A stretch of 64,000 bases of DNA from Azonexus sp. (GCF_023150235.1 NZ_JAKLLH010000004.1:62001-126000), one strand, 5' to 3'. Positions 28,294-39,100 are shown, numbered from the stretch's first letter. Numbers and translations: made by a program. The notes: generated by a model not told the origin, from the letters alone.

Positions 28294-29370
28294 ATGAAAC
28301 AATCGATCAACGCCGTTGCAATTGCTGCCGCGCTCTTCTTGAGCAGCATTGCAAGCGTGGCGCTGGCAAGCCAGGACAGAAAGGTCCAGGGAGCCGGAGG
28401 CAGGAAGCCGGTCGTGGTCTCCGCCAAGAAGACTGCGCCGACGACGCAGAAAGTAGCGGCCAAGGCGCAGCCGCAGGCGCGCGCACCGCAAAAACTGGCT
28501 GGCAGGGCAGCGAAGCCGGGGGGCAAACCGGGGAAGGCGGTCCTGGCCGTGGCCGAGGCGTCGCACAAGCCGCTTCGTCGCATCTCCGCCAGCGATTTCG
28601 AGACGGGTCGCCTGGCCCTCGGTTCTGCTTCGGCGCTGGTGATCGATCAGAGCACCGGGCATCCGCTGTTTGAGAAAAGTCCGGACGCGGTGCTGCCTAT
28701 TGCCTCGATTTCCAAGCTGATGACCTCGATGGTCGTCCTCGATGCCAAGCTCGACATGCAGGAAGTGATCAGCATCGGCGAAGCCGATGTCGACACCTTG
28801 AAAGGAACTCGCTCGCGCTTGCCGGTCGGGACGACGATGACTCGCGAGACGGCCATGTTGCTGGCGCTGATGTCCTCGGAAAACCGGGCCGCCAATGCGC
28901 TGGGGCGGCATTATCCCGGCGGACTTCCGGCCTTTGTCGCCGCGATGAACCAGAAGGCTCAGTCGCTCGGCATGTATCACTCCCGCTTCGAGGAACCGAC
29001 CGGTCTTTCGAGCAACAATGTCTCGACGGCCCACGATCTGGCTCGCATGGTCACGGCGGCGGCACGTTATCCGGAAATCCGCACTTTTTCGACGACGGCG
29101 GAGGCCAAGGTCGAATTGAACGGGCGTGTCCGCGATTTTGGCAATACCAACGCCCTGGTGCGTAACGAACGCTGGGATATCGGTGTATCGAAAACCGGTT
29201 ACATCTCCGAGGCCGGACGTTGCCTGGTGATGCAGGCCCGGGTTGCCGACAAGCCGGTGGTGATCGTGCTCCTCGATTCGGTCGGCAAGATGACCCGTGT
29301 TGGCGATGCAATCCGCATCAAGCGCTGGATGGAAAGCGCCAGTCTGGCGACTGAGCGCCGCAACTCCTGA
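28294..29370 (+). CDS. pbpG: D-alanyl-D-alanine endopeptidase (PBP7-like, S11 family)
   Basis: 358 aa from ATG 28294, which follows AGGAGGGTTTTG. Signal peptide MKQSINAVAIAAALFLSSIASVALA; then a basic Ala/Lys-rich linker of about 60 residues. Penicillin-binding motifs: SISK (in LPIASISKLMTS), SEN (in MSSENRAAN) and KTG (in VSKTGYISEAG). Cuts peptide cross-links in the periplasm. Followed by its own terminator. Confidence 0.93.
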   Translation: MKQSINAVAIAAALFLSSIASVALASQDRKVQGAGGRKPVVVSAKKTAPTTQKVAAKAQPQARAPQKLAGRAAKPGGKPGKAVLAVAEASHKPLRRISASDFETGRLALGSASALVIDQSTGHPLFEKSPDAVLPIASISKLMTSMVVLDAKLDMQEVISIGEADVDTLKGTRSRLPVGTTMTRETAMLLALMSSENRAANALGRHYPGGLPAFVAAMNQKAQSLGMYHSRFEEPTGLSSNNVSTAHDLARMVTAAARYPEIRTFSTTAEAKVELNGRVRDFGNTNALVRNERWDIGVSKTGYISEAGRCLVMQARVADKPVVIVLLDSVGKMTRVGDAIRIKRWMESASLATERRNS

Positions 29371-29389
29371 GCCTGTCCGGCAGACAGGG

Positions 29390-29425
29390 AAAAGCCGCTG
29401 CTTCTGTCGGAACAGCGGCTTTTTT
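29390..29425 (+). terminator. Rho-independent terminator of pbpG
   Basis: AAAAGCCGCTG ... CAGCGGCTTTTTT stem with 12-nt loop, 20 bp after the pbpG stop. The 166-bp element (copy 2) abuts its T-run. Confidence 0.82.
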
Positions 29426-29589
29426 CATCGTAAGACTAACTCCGGTTTGGAACCCCGCCCTTCAGGGCGGTGGGAGCCGACCCCGGCCTGAAGGCCGGGG
29501 TTTCAGGCGACCGTTTCGGGAGGGGATGCAAACCCCTTCCAAAACATGTTTGACCGACAGGCATGAATGCCTGTCGCTAATTTCTTGCT
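29424..29589 (-). repeat. 166-bp multi-hairpin element, copy 2 (inverted)
   Basis: Reverse complement of the element at 21344-21509, with the same length and the same order of hairpins; scattered differences only (for example ACTAACTCCGG here against CCGGAGTTAAT there). It sits between the pbpG terminator and the convergent end of the CYTH-CHAD gene, so here it provides no start codon. Confidence 0.9.
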
Positions 29590-29602
29590 GCTCAATGCAG
29601 TA

Positions 29603-31075
29603 TCAGTGCTGCCAGGGCGCTTTTTGTTCCAGCCAGGCCCCGACCGCTGCGGGCAGGTTTTCCAGCAGCAATTGCTGACGACCGGCGATCCAGCCGTGGG
29701 CGATGCCGGGGTCGTTCTTGCCCGCTGCGGCGTCGATCAATATTTCAGCGGTCGCGTGATCGTTGAGTCGTCCCAGTTCGTCCTGCAGGCCGCTGAGGGC
29801 GGCAAGATAGGGCGAGAGTTTTTTCTCCGGCCACAGGGGAGCAAAAAATTCCAGGGCGTAACGCAGTCTCTTGAAGGCAATGCGCATCTTGTGCCGTTCG
29901 GCGGCATCGAGTTCCGGGAGACGGCTGGCCAGTTTTTGCGCTCGCCGGGCATGGAGGCTCAGACGTTCGCCGGCAAATTCGGCGAGGGAAACGGCATGGG
30001 TGTCGTTGAGGGCGTAAACCGCAGCGGTGAATTCGAGCAGCAGGCAGGGATATTCCCGCACCGAAAGCAGCTCGGCGATGTCGTGGCGTGCGGCACGGGC
30101 ACGCTTGTCGGCTGCGTTGCGCAGTCGCCGGGTGTCGCGGTGATTGCCGAAACAGGTGACGATGGGCGGCAGGGTCTCGCCGATGAAAACATCCCAGTTG
30201 CGTGCATCGCCGAGGGCAGTGGCCAATGTCTGCCAGGTCCGGCCGTAGGCCTGGACAAAATTGTCGGGCAGGACCGGTGCGAACAGGCGGATGGCCGAGC
30301 GTAGCCGGCGCAGGGCGACGCGGGCCTGGTGGACGAATTCCGGTTCGCTGCCGGCCAGCAGACCCTCTTCGTTGCGCTGGAAGTGTTCCAGGCAGCCCAA
30401 GGCAATGGCACGGAAAGCTTCGACCGGCGTCTGCCCGGAATGAACGCCCGCCGGCTTGGCTCGCCAGGGTTTTACCGGCGTGTCGAGGTAGGCGCGATAG
30501 CCGCGCTCGGCCTTGCTGGCGAGCGCCGGATACAGGGTCAGATCTTCCTGGAGGCGGCGAGCCAGGACGAAGAGATCGTCAACTTTGCCGGAAAGCAATT
30601 CAAGCTCGATTTCGCAGATGGGCAAACTGCGGTCGCGGCTGTCGATGCTGCCTTTATCGACAGCCATTTCGATTTCCGAGTCGCCGTAGGAAATTTGCCA
30701 GATGTGGCGCTCGAAATGTGTGGTGAATACTGGTTCCAGCAGTTCGCGGCGCAAGCCGAGAAAGTCGCGCAAGGCTAGGTCGTCTACATGGCTGAAATCG
30801 AATTCGCCGGGGCGGGCGGCGCTTTCCCATTCGCTGCGCAGCGCCAGGCCACCGCTTGCCGGTTCCGCCGTTTTCACGGTCAACAGCCATTCTTCGCCTT
30901 TTTTGCGAAAGCGCAGTGCGATCCGGCGGGCATGCAACTCGAGTGCCGGGGTGTCGTAGTAGGTGTTGAGCAAGTAGAGCTTTTGCGGTGTCAGGCCGCT
31001 CAGTAGCGGGTGCTCGCGCAACTTGCGCGCGGCCTTGGCGGAAATTTGCAGCTTGAGTTCGATTTCGGTGCTCAT
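29603..31075 (-). CDS. CYTH and CHAD domain protein (triphosphatase / polyphosphate-related)
   Basis: 490 aa. The N-terminal CYTH domain has the metal motif EIELKL (ExExK), YYDTPALELHARRIALRFRKKGEEWLLTVK and SEWES. The C-terminal CHAD helical bundle has HQARVALRRLRSAIRLFAPV and HKMRIAFKRLRYALEFFAPLW with the regularly spaced His/Arg that bind polyphosphate. E. coli YgiF, with the same architecture, is an inorganic triphosphatase. No ppk gene is adjacent. Confidence 0.92.
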   Translation of the reverse strand: MSTEIELKLQISAKAARKLREHPLLSGLTPQKLYLLNTYYDTPALELHARRIALRFRKKGEEWLLTVKTAEPASGGLALRSEWESAARPGEFDFSHVDDLALRDFLGLRRELLEPVFTTHFERHIWQISYGDSEIEMAVDKGSIDSRDRSLPICEIELELLSGKVDDLFVLARRLQEDLTLYPALASKAERGYRAYLDTPVKPWRAKPAGVHSGQTPVEAFRAIALGCLEHFQRNEEGLLAGSEPEFVHQARVALRRLRSAIRLFAPVLPDNFVQAYGRTWQTLATALGDARNWDVFIGETLPPIVTCFGNHRDTRRLRNAADKRARAARHDIAELLSVREYPCLLLEFTAAVYALNDTHAVSLAEFAGERLSLHARRAQKLASRLPELDAAERHKMRIAFKRLRYALEFFAPLWPEKKLSPYLAALSGLQDELGRLNDHATAEILIDAAAGKNDPGIAHGWIAGRQQLLLENLPAAVGAWLEQKAPWQH

Positions 31076-31220
31076 GGTCGCAAGGGTGGCGGCAGGGATG
31101 CCGGATTATAGAGAGCGGCGCGGCAAAGTGCGATCTTCCCGTCGAGTTGATGGCTGCTAGAATCGGCCGCTCGCGGCAGCATCGCCGCGTTCGATTACAA
31201 CAATATTTTTGGTGGAGAAC

Positions 31221-32513
31221 ATGCTCAATCTGACCCCCGAACAGAAACAGCGCCGCTGGCTGGCGCTCGGTATCGTCGCCTTCGCGTACGTCCTGTCCTT
31301 CTTCCAGCGTTTTGCCCCGGCCGGTATCGCGCAGGATCTGGCGGCAGCCTTCAATACCTCGGCAGCCTCGCTCGGTGCCCTGGCCGCCACTTATTTCTAC
31401 GTCTATACGGTAATGCAGGTGCCGACCGGCATGCTCGCCGATACTCTCGGCCCGCGCCGCATCCTGATGCTCGGTGGCCTGATCGGCGGTGTCGGCAGCT
31501 TCTTGTTCGGCTTTGCGCCCAGCTTCGAGATTGCGCTGTTTGGCCGCACGTTGATCGGGCTCGGCGTGTCGGTGACCTTCATTGCCATGCTCAAGCTGAT
31601 CGCCGTCTGGTTCGAGGAAAGCCGCTTCGCCACCCTGGTCGGTGTCTGCATGCTGATTGGCAATCTTGGTTCGGTTCTCGCCGGTGCACCGCTCTCGGCT
31701 GTCGCCCAGGCCACCGGCTGGCGCGGGGTGTTCATCGGTATCGGCGTGCTTTCGCTGCTGCTCGCCGCCGCCTGCTGGCTGATCGTGCGCGACCGCCCGG
31801 AAGGCGTCGGCACGCCGCCGGCGGTCAAGTTCGACCGCACCGTGCTGTTTACCAGCCTGCTTTCGGTGGTCAGGAATCGCGACACCTGGCCGGCGATTCT
31901 GGTCAATACCGGCACCTGTGGCGCCTTTTTCACCTTTGCCGGCTTGTGGACCGTGCCTTACCTGATGCAGGTGCATGGCATGGAACGCAGCACGGCGGCC
32001 TCGCATCTGTCGCTGTGGTTCGGTGGCTTTGCCGTCGGCTGTCTGCTGCTCGGCTCGCTGTCCGACCGCATTCGCCGTCGCAAACCCGTGGTTATCGCGG
32101 CCACCCACGTGTTTGCCGCCGTCTGGCTACTCCTGCTGGTCGGCATCAGCCTGCCACTGCTCGCTTCCTACCTGCTTTTTGCCCTGCTCGGGCTGGCGAC
32201 CGCGGGTTTCAGCCTGACCTGGGCCTGTGCCAAGGAGGTTAACCCGCCGATGTTGTCGGGGATGTCCACCAGCGTCACCAATATGGGCAGCTTCCTTGCC
32301 GCCGCCCTGTTGCAGCCCCTGGTCGGCTGGATCATGGACCAGGGCTGGCACGGCGAGACGCTCAATGGCGCCCGTATCTACGACCTCACCGCCTGGCGCG
32401 GCGGTTTGTTGGTCGTCGTCGCCTGCGCCCTGGTCGGCGCGCTTTGCTCATGGTGGATCGTTGAAACCGGTTGTCGGAATATCTGGGCGGAACGGCAGAA
32501 GGCGCGGGGGTAG
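31221..32513 (+). CDS. Major facilitator superfamily transporter
   Basis: 430 aa from ATG 31221, preceded by GGTGGAGAAC. About twelve membrane segments are visible. The loop-2 motif GMLADTLGPRRILMLGG and its second-half counterpart LLGSLSDRIRRRKPVV are MFS signatures. N-terminal SFFQRFAPAGIAQDLAAAF resembles a group of anion/organic acid MFS carriers. The substrate cannot be read from the sequence. Divergent from the CYTH-CHAD gene. Confidence 0.88.
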   Translation: MLNLTPEQKQRRWLALGIVAFAYVLSFFQRFAPAGIAQDLAAAFNTSAASLGALAATYFYVYTVMQVPTGMLADTLGPRRILMLGGLIGGVGSFLFGFAPSFEIALFGRTLIGLGVSVTFIAMLKLIAVWFEESRFATLVGVCMLIGNLGSVLAGAPLSAVAQATGWRGVFIGIGVLSLLLAAACWLIVRDRPEGVGTPPAVKFDRTVLFTSLLSVVRNRDTWPAILVNTGTCGAFFTFAGLWTVPYLMQVHGMERSTAASHLSLWFGGFAVGCLLLGSLSDRIRRRKPVVIAATHVFAAVWLLLLVGISLPLLASYLLFALLGLATAGFSLTWACAKEVNPPMLSGMSTSVTNMGSFLAAALLQPLVGWIMDQGWHGETLNGARIYDLTAWRGGLLVVVACALVGALCSWWIVETGCRNIWAERQKARG

Positions 32514-32851
32514 GTGGACGGTTCGGGTATCGACAAGACTCGTTCCGCTTGGGCGGAGGAATGCTGGCAATCGCCGGTATTGCGCGAGCCCCATCGACCT
32601 GAACGCGTTTTCTGGAATTGCCCATGCCGAGTCGCCTGAATGACGGCTTTGGCCGTGCGGCTCCTGTTCGGCACATGTCTTGATCGGCCGCGGTAATCCG
32701 GGAACTGGCGTCCGTTGGCGGGGATGGCAACGATTGAGCCAGCCGGGGGGGCATGAAACCGCTCTTTGGCAGGCGAAAAACTGCAGGGAGCTCACAGGGG
32801 CGTCTTGCCGCTTTGCGGTAAAATCGCCTTTTTTCTCCCCGAGAGCTTCCC
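32514..32851. other. 338-bp gene-free stretch before hisG
   Basis: No gene seen. Near its right end is GCGGTAAAAT (32815-32824), an extended -10-like sequence suitable for hisG transcription; I see no convincing -35, leader peptide rich in His codons, or attenuator hairpin. Confidence 0.5.
32815..32824 (+). promoter_or_regulatory. Extended -10 element upstream of hisG
   Basis: TTGCGGTAAAAT, with TAAAAT at 32819-32824, about 28 bp before the GTG start of hisG. GGTAAAAT just before a leader is a frequent betaproteobacterial promoter pattern. Confidence 0.35.
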
Positions 32852-33496
32852 GTGACCGGCATCACCATCGCCCTCTCCAAGGGCCGCATTTTTGACGAAA
32901 CCCTGCCGCTGCTGGCTGCCGCCGGTATTGTCCCGACCGAAAACCCGGAAACCTCGCGCAAGCTGATCATCGAGACCAATCAGCCCGACGTGCGCGTCGT
33001 CATCGTCCGCGCCACCGACGTGCCCACCTATGTCCAGTATGGTGCCGCCGACCTCGGCGTGGCCGGCAAGGACGTGCTGATCGAGCATGGCGGCGAAGGC
33101 CTCTACGCACCGCTCGACCTGAACATCGCCAAGTGCCGGATGATGGTTGCCGTGCCGGAGGGCTTCGATTACGCCAACGCGGTGCGCCAGGGCGCCCGCC
33201 TCAAGGTCGCCTCGAAGTACATCAAGACCGCCCGCGAGCATTTCGCCAGCAAGGGTGTGCACGTCGACCTGATCAAGCTCTACGGTTCGATGGAACTGGC
33301 GCCGCTGGCCGGCTTGGCCGACGCCATCGTCGATCTGGTGTCGACCGGCAGCACGCTCAAGGCGAACAAGCTGGTCGCCTGCGAACACATCATGGACATT
33401 TCCTCGCGCCTGGTGGTCAACCAGGCGGCGCTCAAGGTCAAGCGCGAAACCTTGCAACCGATCATCGATGCCTTTGAGCGGGCGGCGGAGAAGTAA
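32852..33496 (+). CDS. hisG: ATP phosphoribosyltransferase catalytic subunit, short form
   Basis: First step of histidine synthesis. 214 aa from GTG 32852 ([18 protein letters not shown]). The short form lacks the C-terminal regulatory domain and needs the partner HisZ, which is not in the window. [40 protein letters not shown] match HisG. hisD begins directly after its stop. Confidence 0.96.
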   Translation: MTGITIALSKGRIFDETLPLLAAAGIVPTENPETSRKLIIETNQPDVRVVIVRATDVPTYVQYGAADLGVAGKDVLIEHGGEGLYAPLDLNIAKCRMMVAVPEGFDYANAVRQGARLKVASKYIKTAREHFASKGVHVDLIKLYGSMELAPLAGLADAIVDLVSTGSTLKANKLVACEHIMDISSRLVVNQAALKVKRETLQPIIDAFERAAEK

Positions 33497-34801
33497 ATGA
33501 CGGTCACCATCCAGCGGCTTTCCACGGTCGACGCCGATTTTTCGGCAAAACTGAAGACCCTGCTCGCCTTCGAGGCAGCGGCTGACGAGAACATCGAGCG
33601 CACGGTTGCCGGCATCCTGGCCGACGTCAAGACCCGGGGCGACGCGGCGGTGATCGAGTACAGCAACCGCTTCGACCGGCTTGCCGTCACGGCGATGGCC
33701 GACCTCGAACTGTCGCGCGGCGAACTCGAAGCCGCGCTCGCCGGCCTGCCCGCCGAGCGCCGTGCCGCGCTCGAAGCCGCCGCCAGCCGCGTGCGTGCCT
33801 ACCACGAGCGGCAGAAGCTGGATGGCTGGTCCTACACCGAAGCCGATGGCACCCTGCTCGGCCAGATGATCACCCCGCTCGACCGCGTCGGCCTCTACGT
33901 GCCAGGTGGCAAGGCGGCCTATCCGTCGTCGGTGCTGATGAACGCGATTCCGGCCAAGGTCGCCGGGGTCAAGGAACTGATCATGGTGGTGCCGACGCCG
34001 GGCGGCGAGAAGAACCCGCTGGTGCTGGCCGCCGCCTGCCTGGCCGGAGTGGACCGGGTGTTCACCATCGGCGGCGCGCAAGCTGTCGGTGCACTGGCCT
34101 ACGGCACCGACAGCGTGCCGCAGGTGGACAAGATCGTCGGCCCCGGCAACGCCTACGTCGCCACCGCCAAGCGCCGCGTTTTCGGCATCGTCGGCATCGA
34201 CATGGTTGCCGGTCCGTCCGAAATCCTGGTCGTCGCCGACGGTTCGGGCAACCCGGACTGGGTGGCGATGGACCTCTTCTCGCAGGCCGAGCACGACGAA
34301 CTGGCGCAATCGATCCTGATCTGCCCGGACGCCGCTTTCATCGAGCAAGTGCAGGCCAGCATCGACAAACTGCTGCCGAGCATGCCGCGCCAGGACACCA
34401 TCCGCACCTCGCTGAACAACCGTGGCGCCTTCATTCTGGTTCGCGACATGGACGAAGCGGTGGCCATCGCCAACCGCGTCGCTCCCGAGCACCTCGAACT
34501 GGCGCTGGCCGATCCCGATCCCTGGGTCGAAAAAATTCACCACGCCGGCGCCATCTTCATCGGCCATTACACCTCGGAAGCGCTGGGCGATTACTGCGCC
34601 GGCCCCAACCACGTGCTGCCGACCTCCGGCTCGGCGCGCTTCTCGTCGCCGCTTGGCGTCTATGACTTCCAGAAGCGCACCAGCCTGATCAAGGTGTCGA
34701 AAGCCGGGGCGCAGACCCTGGGCCGCATTGCCGGCACGCTGGCCGACGGCGAAGGCCTGCCGGCACACGCCGCGTCGGCGCGGCTGCGCCTGGAAAACTG
34801 A
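33497..34801 (+). CDS. hisD: Histidinol dehydrogenase
   Basis: 434 aa. Last two steps of histidine synthesis (histidinol to histidine, NAD, zinc). [53 protein letters not shown] and GPNHVLPT are diagnostic, with zinc ligands Gln/His in SQAEHD. The N-terminus reads RLSTVDADF, similar to the palindrome-derived STVD peptide elsewhere, but this could be native. Confidence 0.97.
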   Translation: MTVTIQRLSTVDADFSAKLKTLLAFEAAADENIERTVAGILADVKTRGDAAVIEYSNRFDRLAVTAMADLELSRGELEAALAGLPAERRAALEAAASRVRAYHERQKLDGWSYTEADGTLLGQMITPLDRVGLYVPGGKAAYPSSVLMNAIPAKVAGVKELIMVVPTPGGEKNPLVLAAACLAGVDRVFTIGGAQAVGALAYGTDSVPQVDKIVGPGNAYVATAKRRVFGIVGIDMVAGPSEILVVADGSGNPDWVAMDLFSQAEHDELAQSILICPDAAFIEQVQASIDKLLPSMPRQDTIRTSLNNRGAFILVRDMDEAVAIANRVAPEHLELALADPDPWVEKIHHAGAIFIGHYTSEALGDYCAGPNHVLPTSGSARFSSPLGVYDFQKRTSLIKVSKAGAQTLGRIAGTLADGEGLPAHAASARLRLEN

Positions 34802-34808
34802 GCTTTTT

Positions 34809-34822
34809 CACGGTCGACCGTG
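34809..34822. repeat. Palindrome copy CACGGTCGACCGTG at the hisD/chr junction
   Basis: Perfect 14-bp core with TTTT before and GAAAA after, 8 bp after the hisD stop. Its last GTG (34820-34822) is the probable start codon of the first chromate transporter gene. Confidence 0.85.
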
Positions 34823-35404
34823 GAAAACCACCAAAACGCTGCTGCCGGCTCCGGCAGCCGCCCGCGCCCGGATCTCCGGGCGCTTTTTTTCGGCTTTTCG
34901 AGCGTCGGCCTGTCCGGCTTCGGCGGCGTGCTGCCCTTTGCCCGGCGGATGCTGGTCGAAGATAAAGGCTGGCTCTCGGCCGAGGAATTCAACACCCAGC
35001 TTGGCCTCTGCCAGTTCCTCCCCGGCCCCAACGTGATCAACCTCGCGGTGGTGGTCGGCAAGCGCTACGGCGGCCTGGCCGGTGCCTGCGTCGCGCCGCT
35101 TGGCCTCTTGCTCGGGCCCTTCCTGATCGTGCTGCTGCTGGCGCTGGCCTACGACACCTGGGGCGAGTTGCCGCGCGTCCAGGGCCTGCTGCGCGGGATT
35201 GCGGCGGTCGGCGTCGGGCTGTTGTTCGCGATGGCCTGGCGGATGGCGACGGCGCTCAAGGATAAATTCCTTTTTTTGCCGTTTACCGCGTTGACCGTGA
35301 TCGCCATCGCCGGCCTGCGCTGGCCTTTGCCCTGGGTGATGCTCGCCGGGCTGCTGGCGGCGGGCTCGCTGGCTTACCGCCGGCTGGGCCGGCGGCGCGA
35401 TTGA
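34820..35404 (+). CDS. Chromate transporter, short chain 1
   Basis: 194 aa from GTG 34820 inside the palindrome. One CHR domain: FFGFSSVGLSGFGGVLPFARRML, WLSAEEFNTQLGLCQFLPGPNVINLAV and several membrane segments. Short CHR proteins work as a heterodimer of two half-size chains; the second is encoded 9 bp downstream. Substrate may be chromate/sulfate-type oxyanions by family. Its position between hisD and the rest of the his genes is unusual. ATG/GTG alternatives further in would cut into the domain. Confidence 0.88.
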   Translation: MENHQNAAAGSGSRPRPDLRALFFGFSSVGLSGFGGVLPFARRMLVEDKGWLSAEEFNTQLGLCQFLPGPNVINLAVVVGKRYGGLAGACVAPLGLLLGPFLIVLLLALAYDTWGELPRVQGLLRGIAAVGVGLLFAMAWRMATALKDKFLFLPFTALTVIAIAGLRWPLPWVMLAGLLAAGSLAYRRLGRRRD

Positions 35405-35413
35405 GGGACGCCG

Positions 35414-35929
35414 ATGCTGCTCGACCTGTTCCGCGAATTTGCCATTCTCGCTTTCGTCGCCTTCGGCGGCGCCACCGCGCTGCTGCCGGAAATGCACCGG
35501 GTGGTAGTCGAGCAGCACCATTGGCTCGACAACACCACCTTCACTCATCTCTATGCCATCGCCCAGGCGGCGCCAGGGCCGAACGTGCTGGTGGTGACGC
35601 TGATCGGCTGGCAGATCGCCGGCCTCGCCGGGGCGGCGGTGGCGACGCTGGCGATGTGTCTGCCGATGAGCGTGCTGATCTATCTGTTGATCGACCGCTG
35701 GCAGGGCTTTGCCGGCCGCCGCTGGCAGCAGGCGATCAGTCTCGGCGTGGCGCCGCTGGCAGTCGGGCTGGTGTTTTCCGGAGCGACCCTGATTGCGCAG
35801 GCGGCAGCTTTCGGTCCGGCAGCCTGGGCGCTGGTGGTGCTTGCCGGCGGGCTCAGTCTGCGCACGCACTGGCATCCGCTGTGGCTGATTGCGGGCGGGG
35901 CCTTGTGCGGCGCATCGGGCTGGGTCTGA
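35414..35929 (+). CDS. Chromate transporter, short chain 2
   Basis: 171 aa from ATG 35414 preceded by GAGGGACG. The second CHR half: LFREFAILAFVAFGGATALLPEMHRVVVEQHHWLD, QAAPGPNVLVVTLIGWQIAG. Contains the conserved PGPN, like its partner. The two genes are clearly a translational unit. Confidence 0.88.
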   Translation: MLLDLFREFAILAFVAFGGATALLPEMHRVVVEQHHWLDNTTFTHLYAIAQAAPGPNVLVVTLIGWQIAGLAGAAVATLAMCLPMSVLIYLLIDRWQGFAGRRWQQAISLGVAPLAVGLVFSGATLIAQAAAFGPAAWALVVLAGGLSLRTHWHPLWLIAGGALCGASGWV

Positions 35930-36161
35930 GAACCTGCGAACGATTTGTTCACAGCCGCTCCCCGCACCCGGACGAGCCCGCTTGGCCTTGCAATGCTCGC
36001 CATGGCCCGAGCCATGACGGCACTTTGCGCCTTGATCGTGCACGCCTGGACGCGTTGCTCGGGCGTGCCCGGATAATTCACCGGTCCTGAGCCGGGAATC
36101 GGGGGAAGTCCCGGCTTCCACGGGGGGCATTGCGGCGCTATCCTGAGCAGGTTTTCTGCCG

Positions 36162-39100
36162 ATGAGCCGGGGTGATGCCGTGCGCGCCTATTCGATCCGT
36201 TCCCGCCTGTTGTTGCTGGTCGTTGCCCTGGCCTTGCCGCTGGCGCTGATGATCGCCTACGCGGTCCACCAGCAAATGCAGCTCAATATTGATCGTGCCA
36301 AGGAATCGCTGCGTACCCTGGCCGGGGTGATGGCGAACAATACCGGCGAGCACATCGCCCAGGCTCGGCAGACGCTCGAAATGCTGGCCGCCCGCCCCCT
36401 CATCCGCCAGCTCGATGCCCATCGCTGCGATCCCTTGCTCGACGAGCTGTTCACCTTGATGCCCGCCTACGCCAACGTCGTCTCCACCGATCTGGCGGGT
36501 CGTACCCTGTGTTCGGCCTTGCGCTCACCGGCGGGGACGCTGCCCGATGTTGGGGCCATGCCCTGGTTTGGCGAGTTCAGGGACAAGGGACGTTTCGCGG
36601 TGGGTAGCCCGCATTGGGGGCCGATCAGCGGGAAATGGGTGTCGGTGATGAGCATGCCGGTGCTCGACGGAGAGGGGCGCCTGGCCGGTGGTATTCATCT
36701 TCCCATCGATCTCTCCCTGTTCAACCCCGGTTTGCCCGAGGGCGCCTTGCCGCCGGGGAGCCGTTACGGTTTTGTCGATGCCAGGGGGGTTCTGGTCTGG
36801 CGCAATGTCGACCCCGAAGGCAGCGTCGGACAACGCCTGAATTTGCCCGCATTCGTCCGTGCCATGCCGTTGCGTGAAGGTGAGTTCGAGGCGGAAGGCA
36901 CCGATGGGGTTCGCCGCTTCTTCGCCGTTCGTCCCTTGCCGGAAGCCGGCTGGACCGCTTTCATCGGCATGCCGGTGGAGCATATCTACGATCAGGCGCG
37001 GCATGGCGCCTTGCTCGCAACGGTGGTGCTAGTTGTTCTGCTCTTGCTGCTGGCGGCGATTTCCTTGCGTATTGCCCACGGTATCGCCAAGCCGGTGGCC
37101 GACCTGGCGGGTGTCGCCCGCGATATTCACGCCGGCAGGATCGTGCGCGCCAGGCGGGAGGGACCGGCTGAAGTGGTTGCCGTGGCCGATGAGTTCAATG
37201 CCATGCTCGATGCCAGCGGCGAGAGCGAGCGCCGCTTGCGGGCCTTTCTCAACAATAGCGCGATCATTGCCTGGCTCAAGCGCGAGGATGGTCGCCTGCT
37301 TTTCGCCAGCGACAATTTTTTGGCGCATTTCGGTTTGAGCGGCGAGGAAGTGCAGGGGCGCAGCGATCGTGAAATCTGGTCGCCGGAGATCGCCGATACC
37401 TTCCAGCGCAGCGATGCCGACCTGCTCGCACGCGGCGGTTCGCACGAGCTGGTCGAGCTGGCGGTGACGCCGGATGGGCGTCGCAGCTGGTGGTTGAGCA
37501 ATAAATTCGTTTTCGAGGGGCGCGATGGCGAACGCTATCTGGGCGGCGTCGCCGTGGATATTACCGAGCGCAAGCAGGTGGCCGACCGCAACGAGGAAAT
37601 CTTGCGCACCGCACTTGACGGCTATTGGCTGGTTTGTCGCGACGGTCGCCTGCGCGAGGTCAATGTGCGCGCTTGCGAGATGCTGGGCTACAGCAACGAG
37701 GAAATGCTGCGGCTCGGTATCGAGGAAATCGATGTGGCCGAGCGGCGCGAATTGATCGTGAGCCGCATGCAGCAGGTCGTCGAGCGGGGCGGGCTGATTT
37801 TCGAGTCGCTGCACCGGCGCAAGGATGGCGGGGTCGTCGCCGTCGAGATTTCGGTCGGTTTTTTGCCGGAAGAGGGTTTGTTTCCTGTTTTCATCCGTGA
37901 CATCGGCGAGCGCAAGCGGCACGAGCGGGCGATTGGCGAGCTCAATGCCCGCCTCGAGCGTCGGGTGGCCGAGCGCACCGCCGAGTTGCTGGTGGCCAAG
38001 GATGCGGCCGAGGCGGCAAGCCATGCCAAGAGCGCCTTCCTGGCGAATATGAGTCATGAGCTGCGGACGCCGATGAACGCGATCATGGGCATGCTCGCCC
38101 TGCTCATGCGGCGCGGCGGCGATGAGCGCCTGCTTGAGCAATTGCGCAAGATCGACCGTGCATCGCGGCATCTGCTGGGCATCATCAACGACGTACTCGA
38201 CCTGTCGAAAATCGAGTCCGGGCATTTTTCGCTACTGAATGCGCCTTTCCGTCTGGAAGAAGTGTTCGAGCAACTGCGCAGCGTGCTTGTCGACGGTGCC
38301 GCGGAGAGAGGTCTGAGCTTGCGTATCGAGGCGCCGCCGGCGCTGGTGACGCGCCAGTTGCAGGGAGACGCCCAGCATTTGGCGCAGATCTGGATGAATT
38401 TTGCCGGCAATGCAATCAAGTTTTCCGAGCGCGGCGAGGTGGTGCTTGCCGTCGAATTGCTGGCCGAAGACGAGCATGCCCTGCTGATTCGCGGCGAGGT
38501 CCGCGACCAGGGGATAGGGATCGAACTCGATGTCCTGCCGCGCCTGTTCTCGGCCTTTGAGCAGGCCGACAACTCGATGGCGAGAAAATACGGTGGAACC
38601 GGCCTGGGGCTGGCGATCAGCAAGCGCCTGGCGCAGATGATGGGCGGCGAGGTCGGGGTCGAAAGCGTACCCGGTGCGGGCAGCCGCTTCTGGTTTACCG
38701 CACGCCTGGCGCTGGGAGGGGCGGGAAGGGCGCGACGTCCCCGGCCGCAGCGGCTGCCCTCCGAAGAAATCCTGCGCCGCGATTTTGCCGGGCGCATGGT
38801 CCTGCTGGTCGAGGATGAGCCCGTCAATCAGGAGGTGTCGCGCACCTTGCTGGCCGAAGCCGGCTTGCGGGTCGATCTGGCCGACGATGGGCTTATCGCT
38901 GTCGAGCGTGCCACGGGGTGCAAATATGCCTTGATCCTGATGGACATGCAGATGCCGAACATGAACGGACTCGACGCCGCACGGGCGATCCGCGCCGCCG
39001 GTGCAAACCGGGAAACGCCGATCATCGCGATGACTGCCAATGCCTACGACGAAGACCGGCAGCGTTGCCTGGTGGCGGGAATGAATGCCCACATCGGCAA

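Noticed and set aside
30878-30890. CACGGTCAACAG in the CYTH-CHAD gene as a palindrome copy
   Set aside because: It encodes LTVK of the native CYTH motif (EEWLLTVK), and the second arm is absent.
32792-34768. 658-codon minus-strand frame over hisG-hisD
   Set aside because: Antisense shadow of two certain genes.
35401-36090. 229-codon plus-strand frame over the second chromate transporter chain
   Set aside because: The transporter frame starting at 35414 has clear CHR motifs; the longer frame is Arg/Ala-rich shadow.
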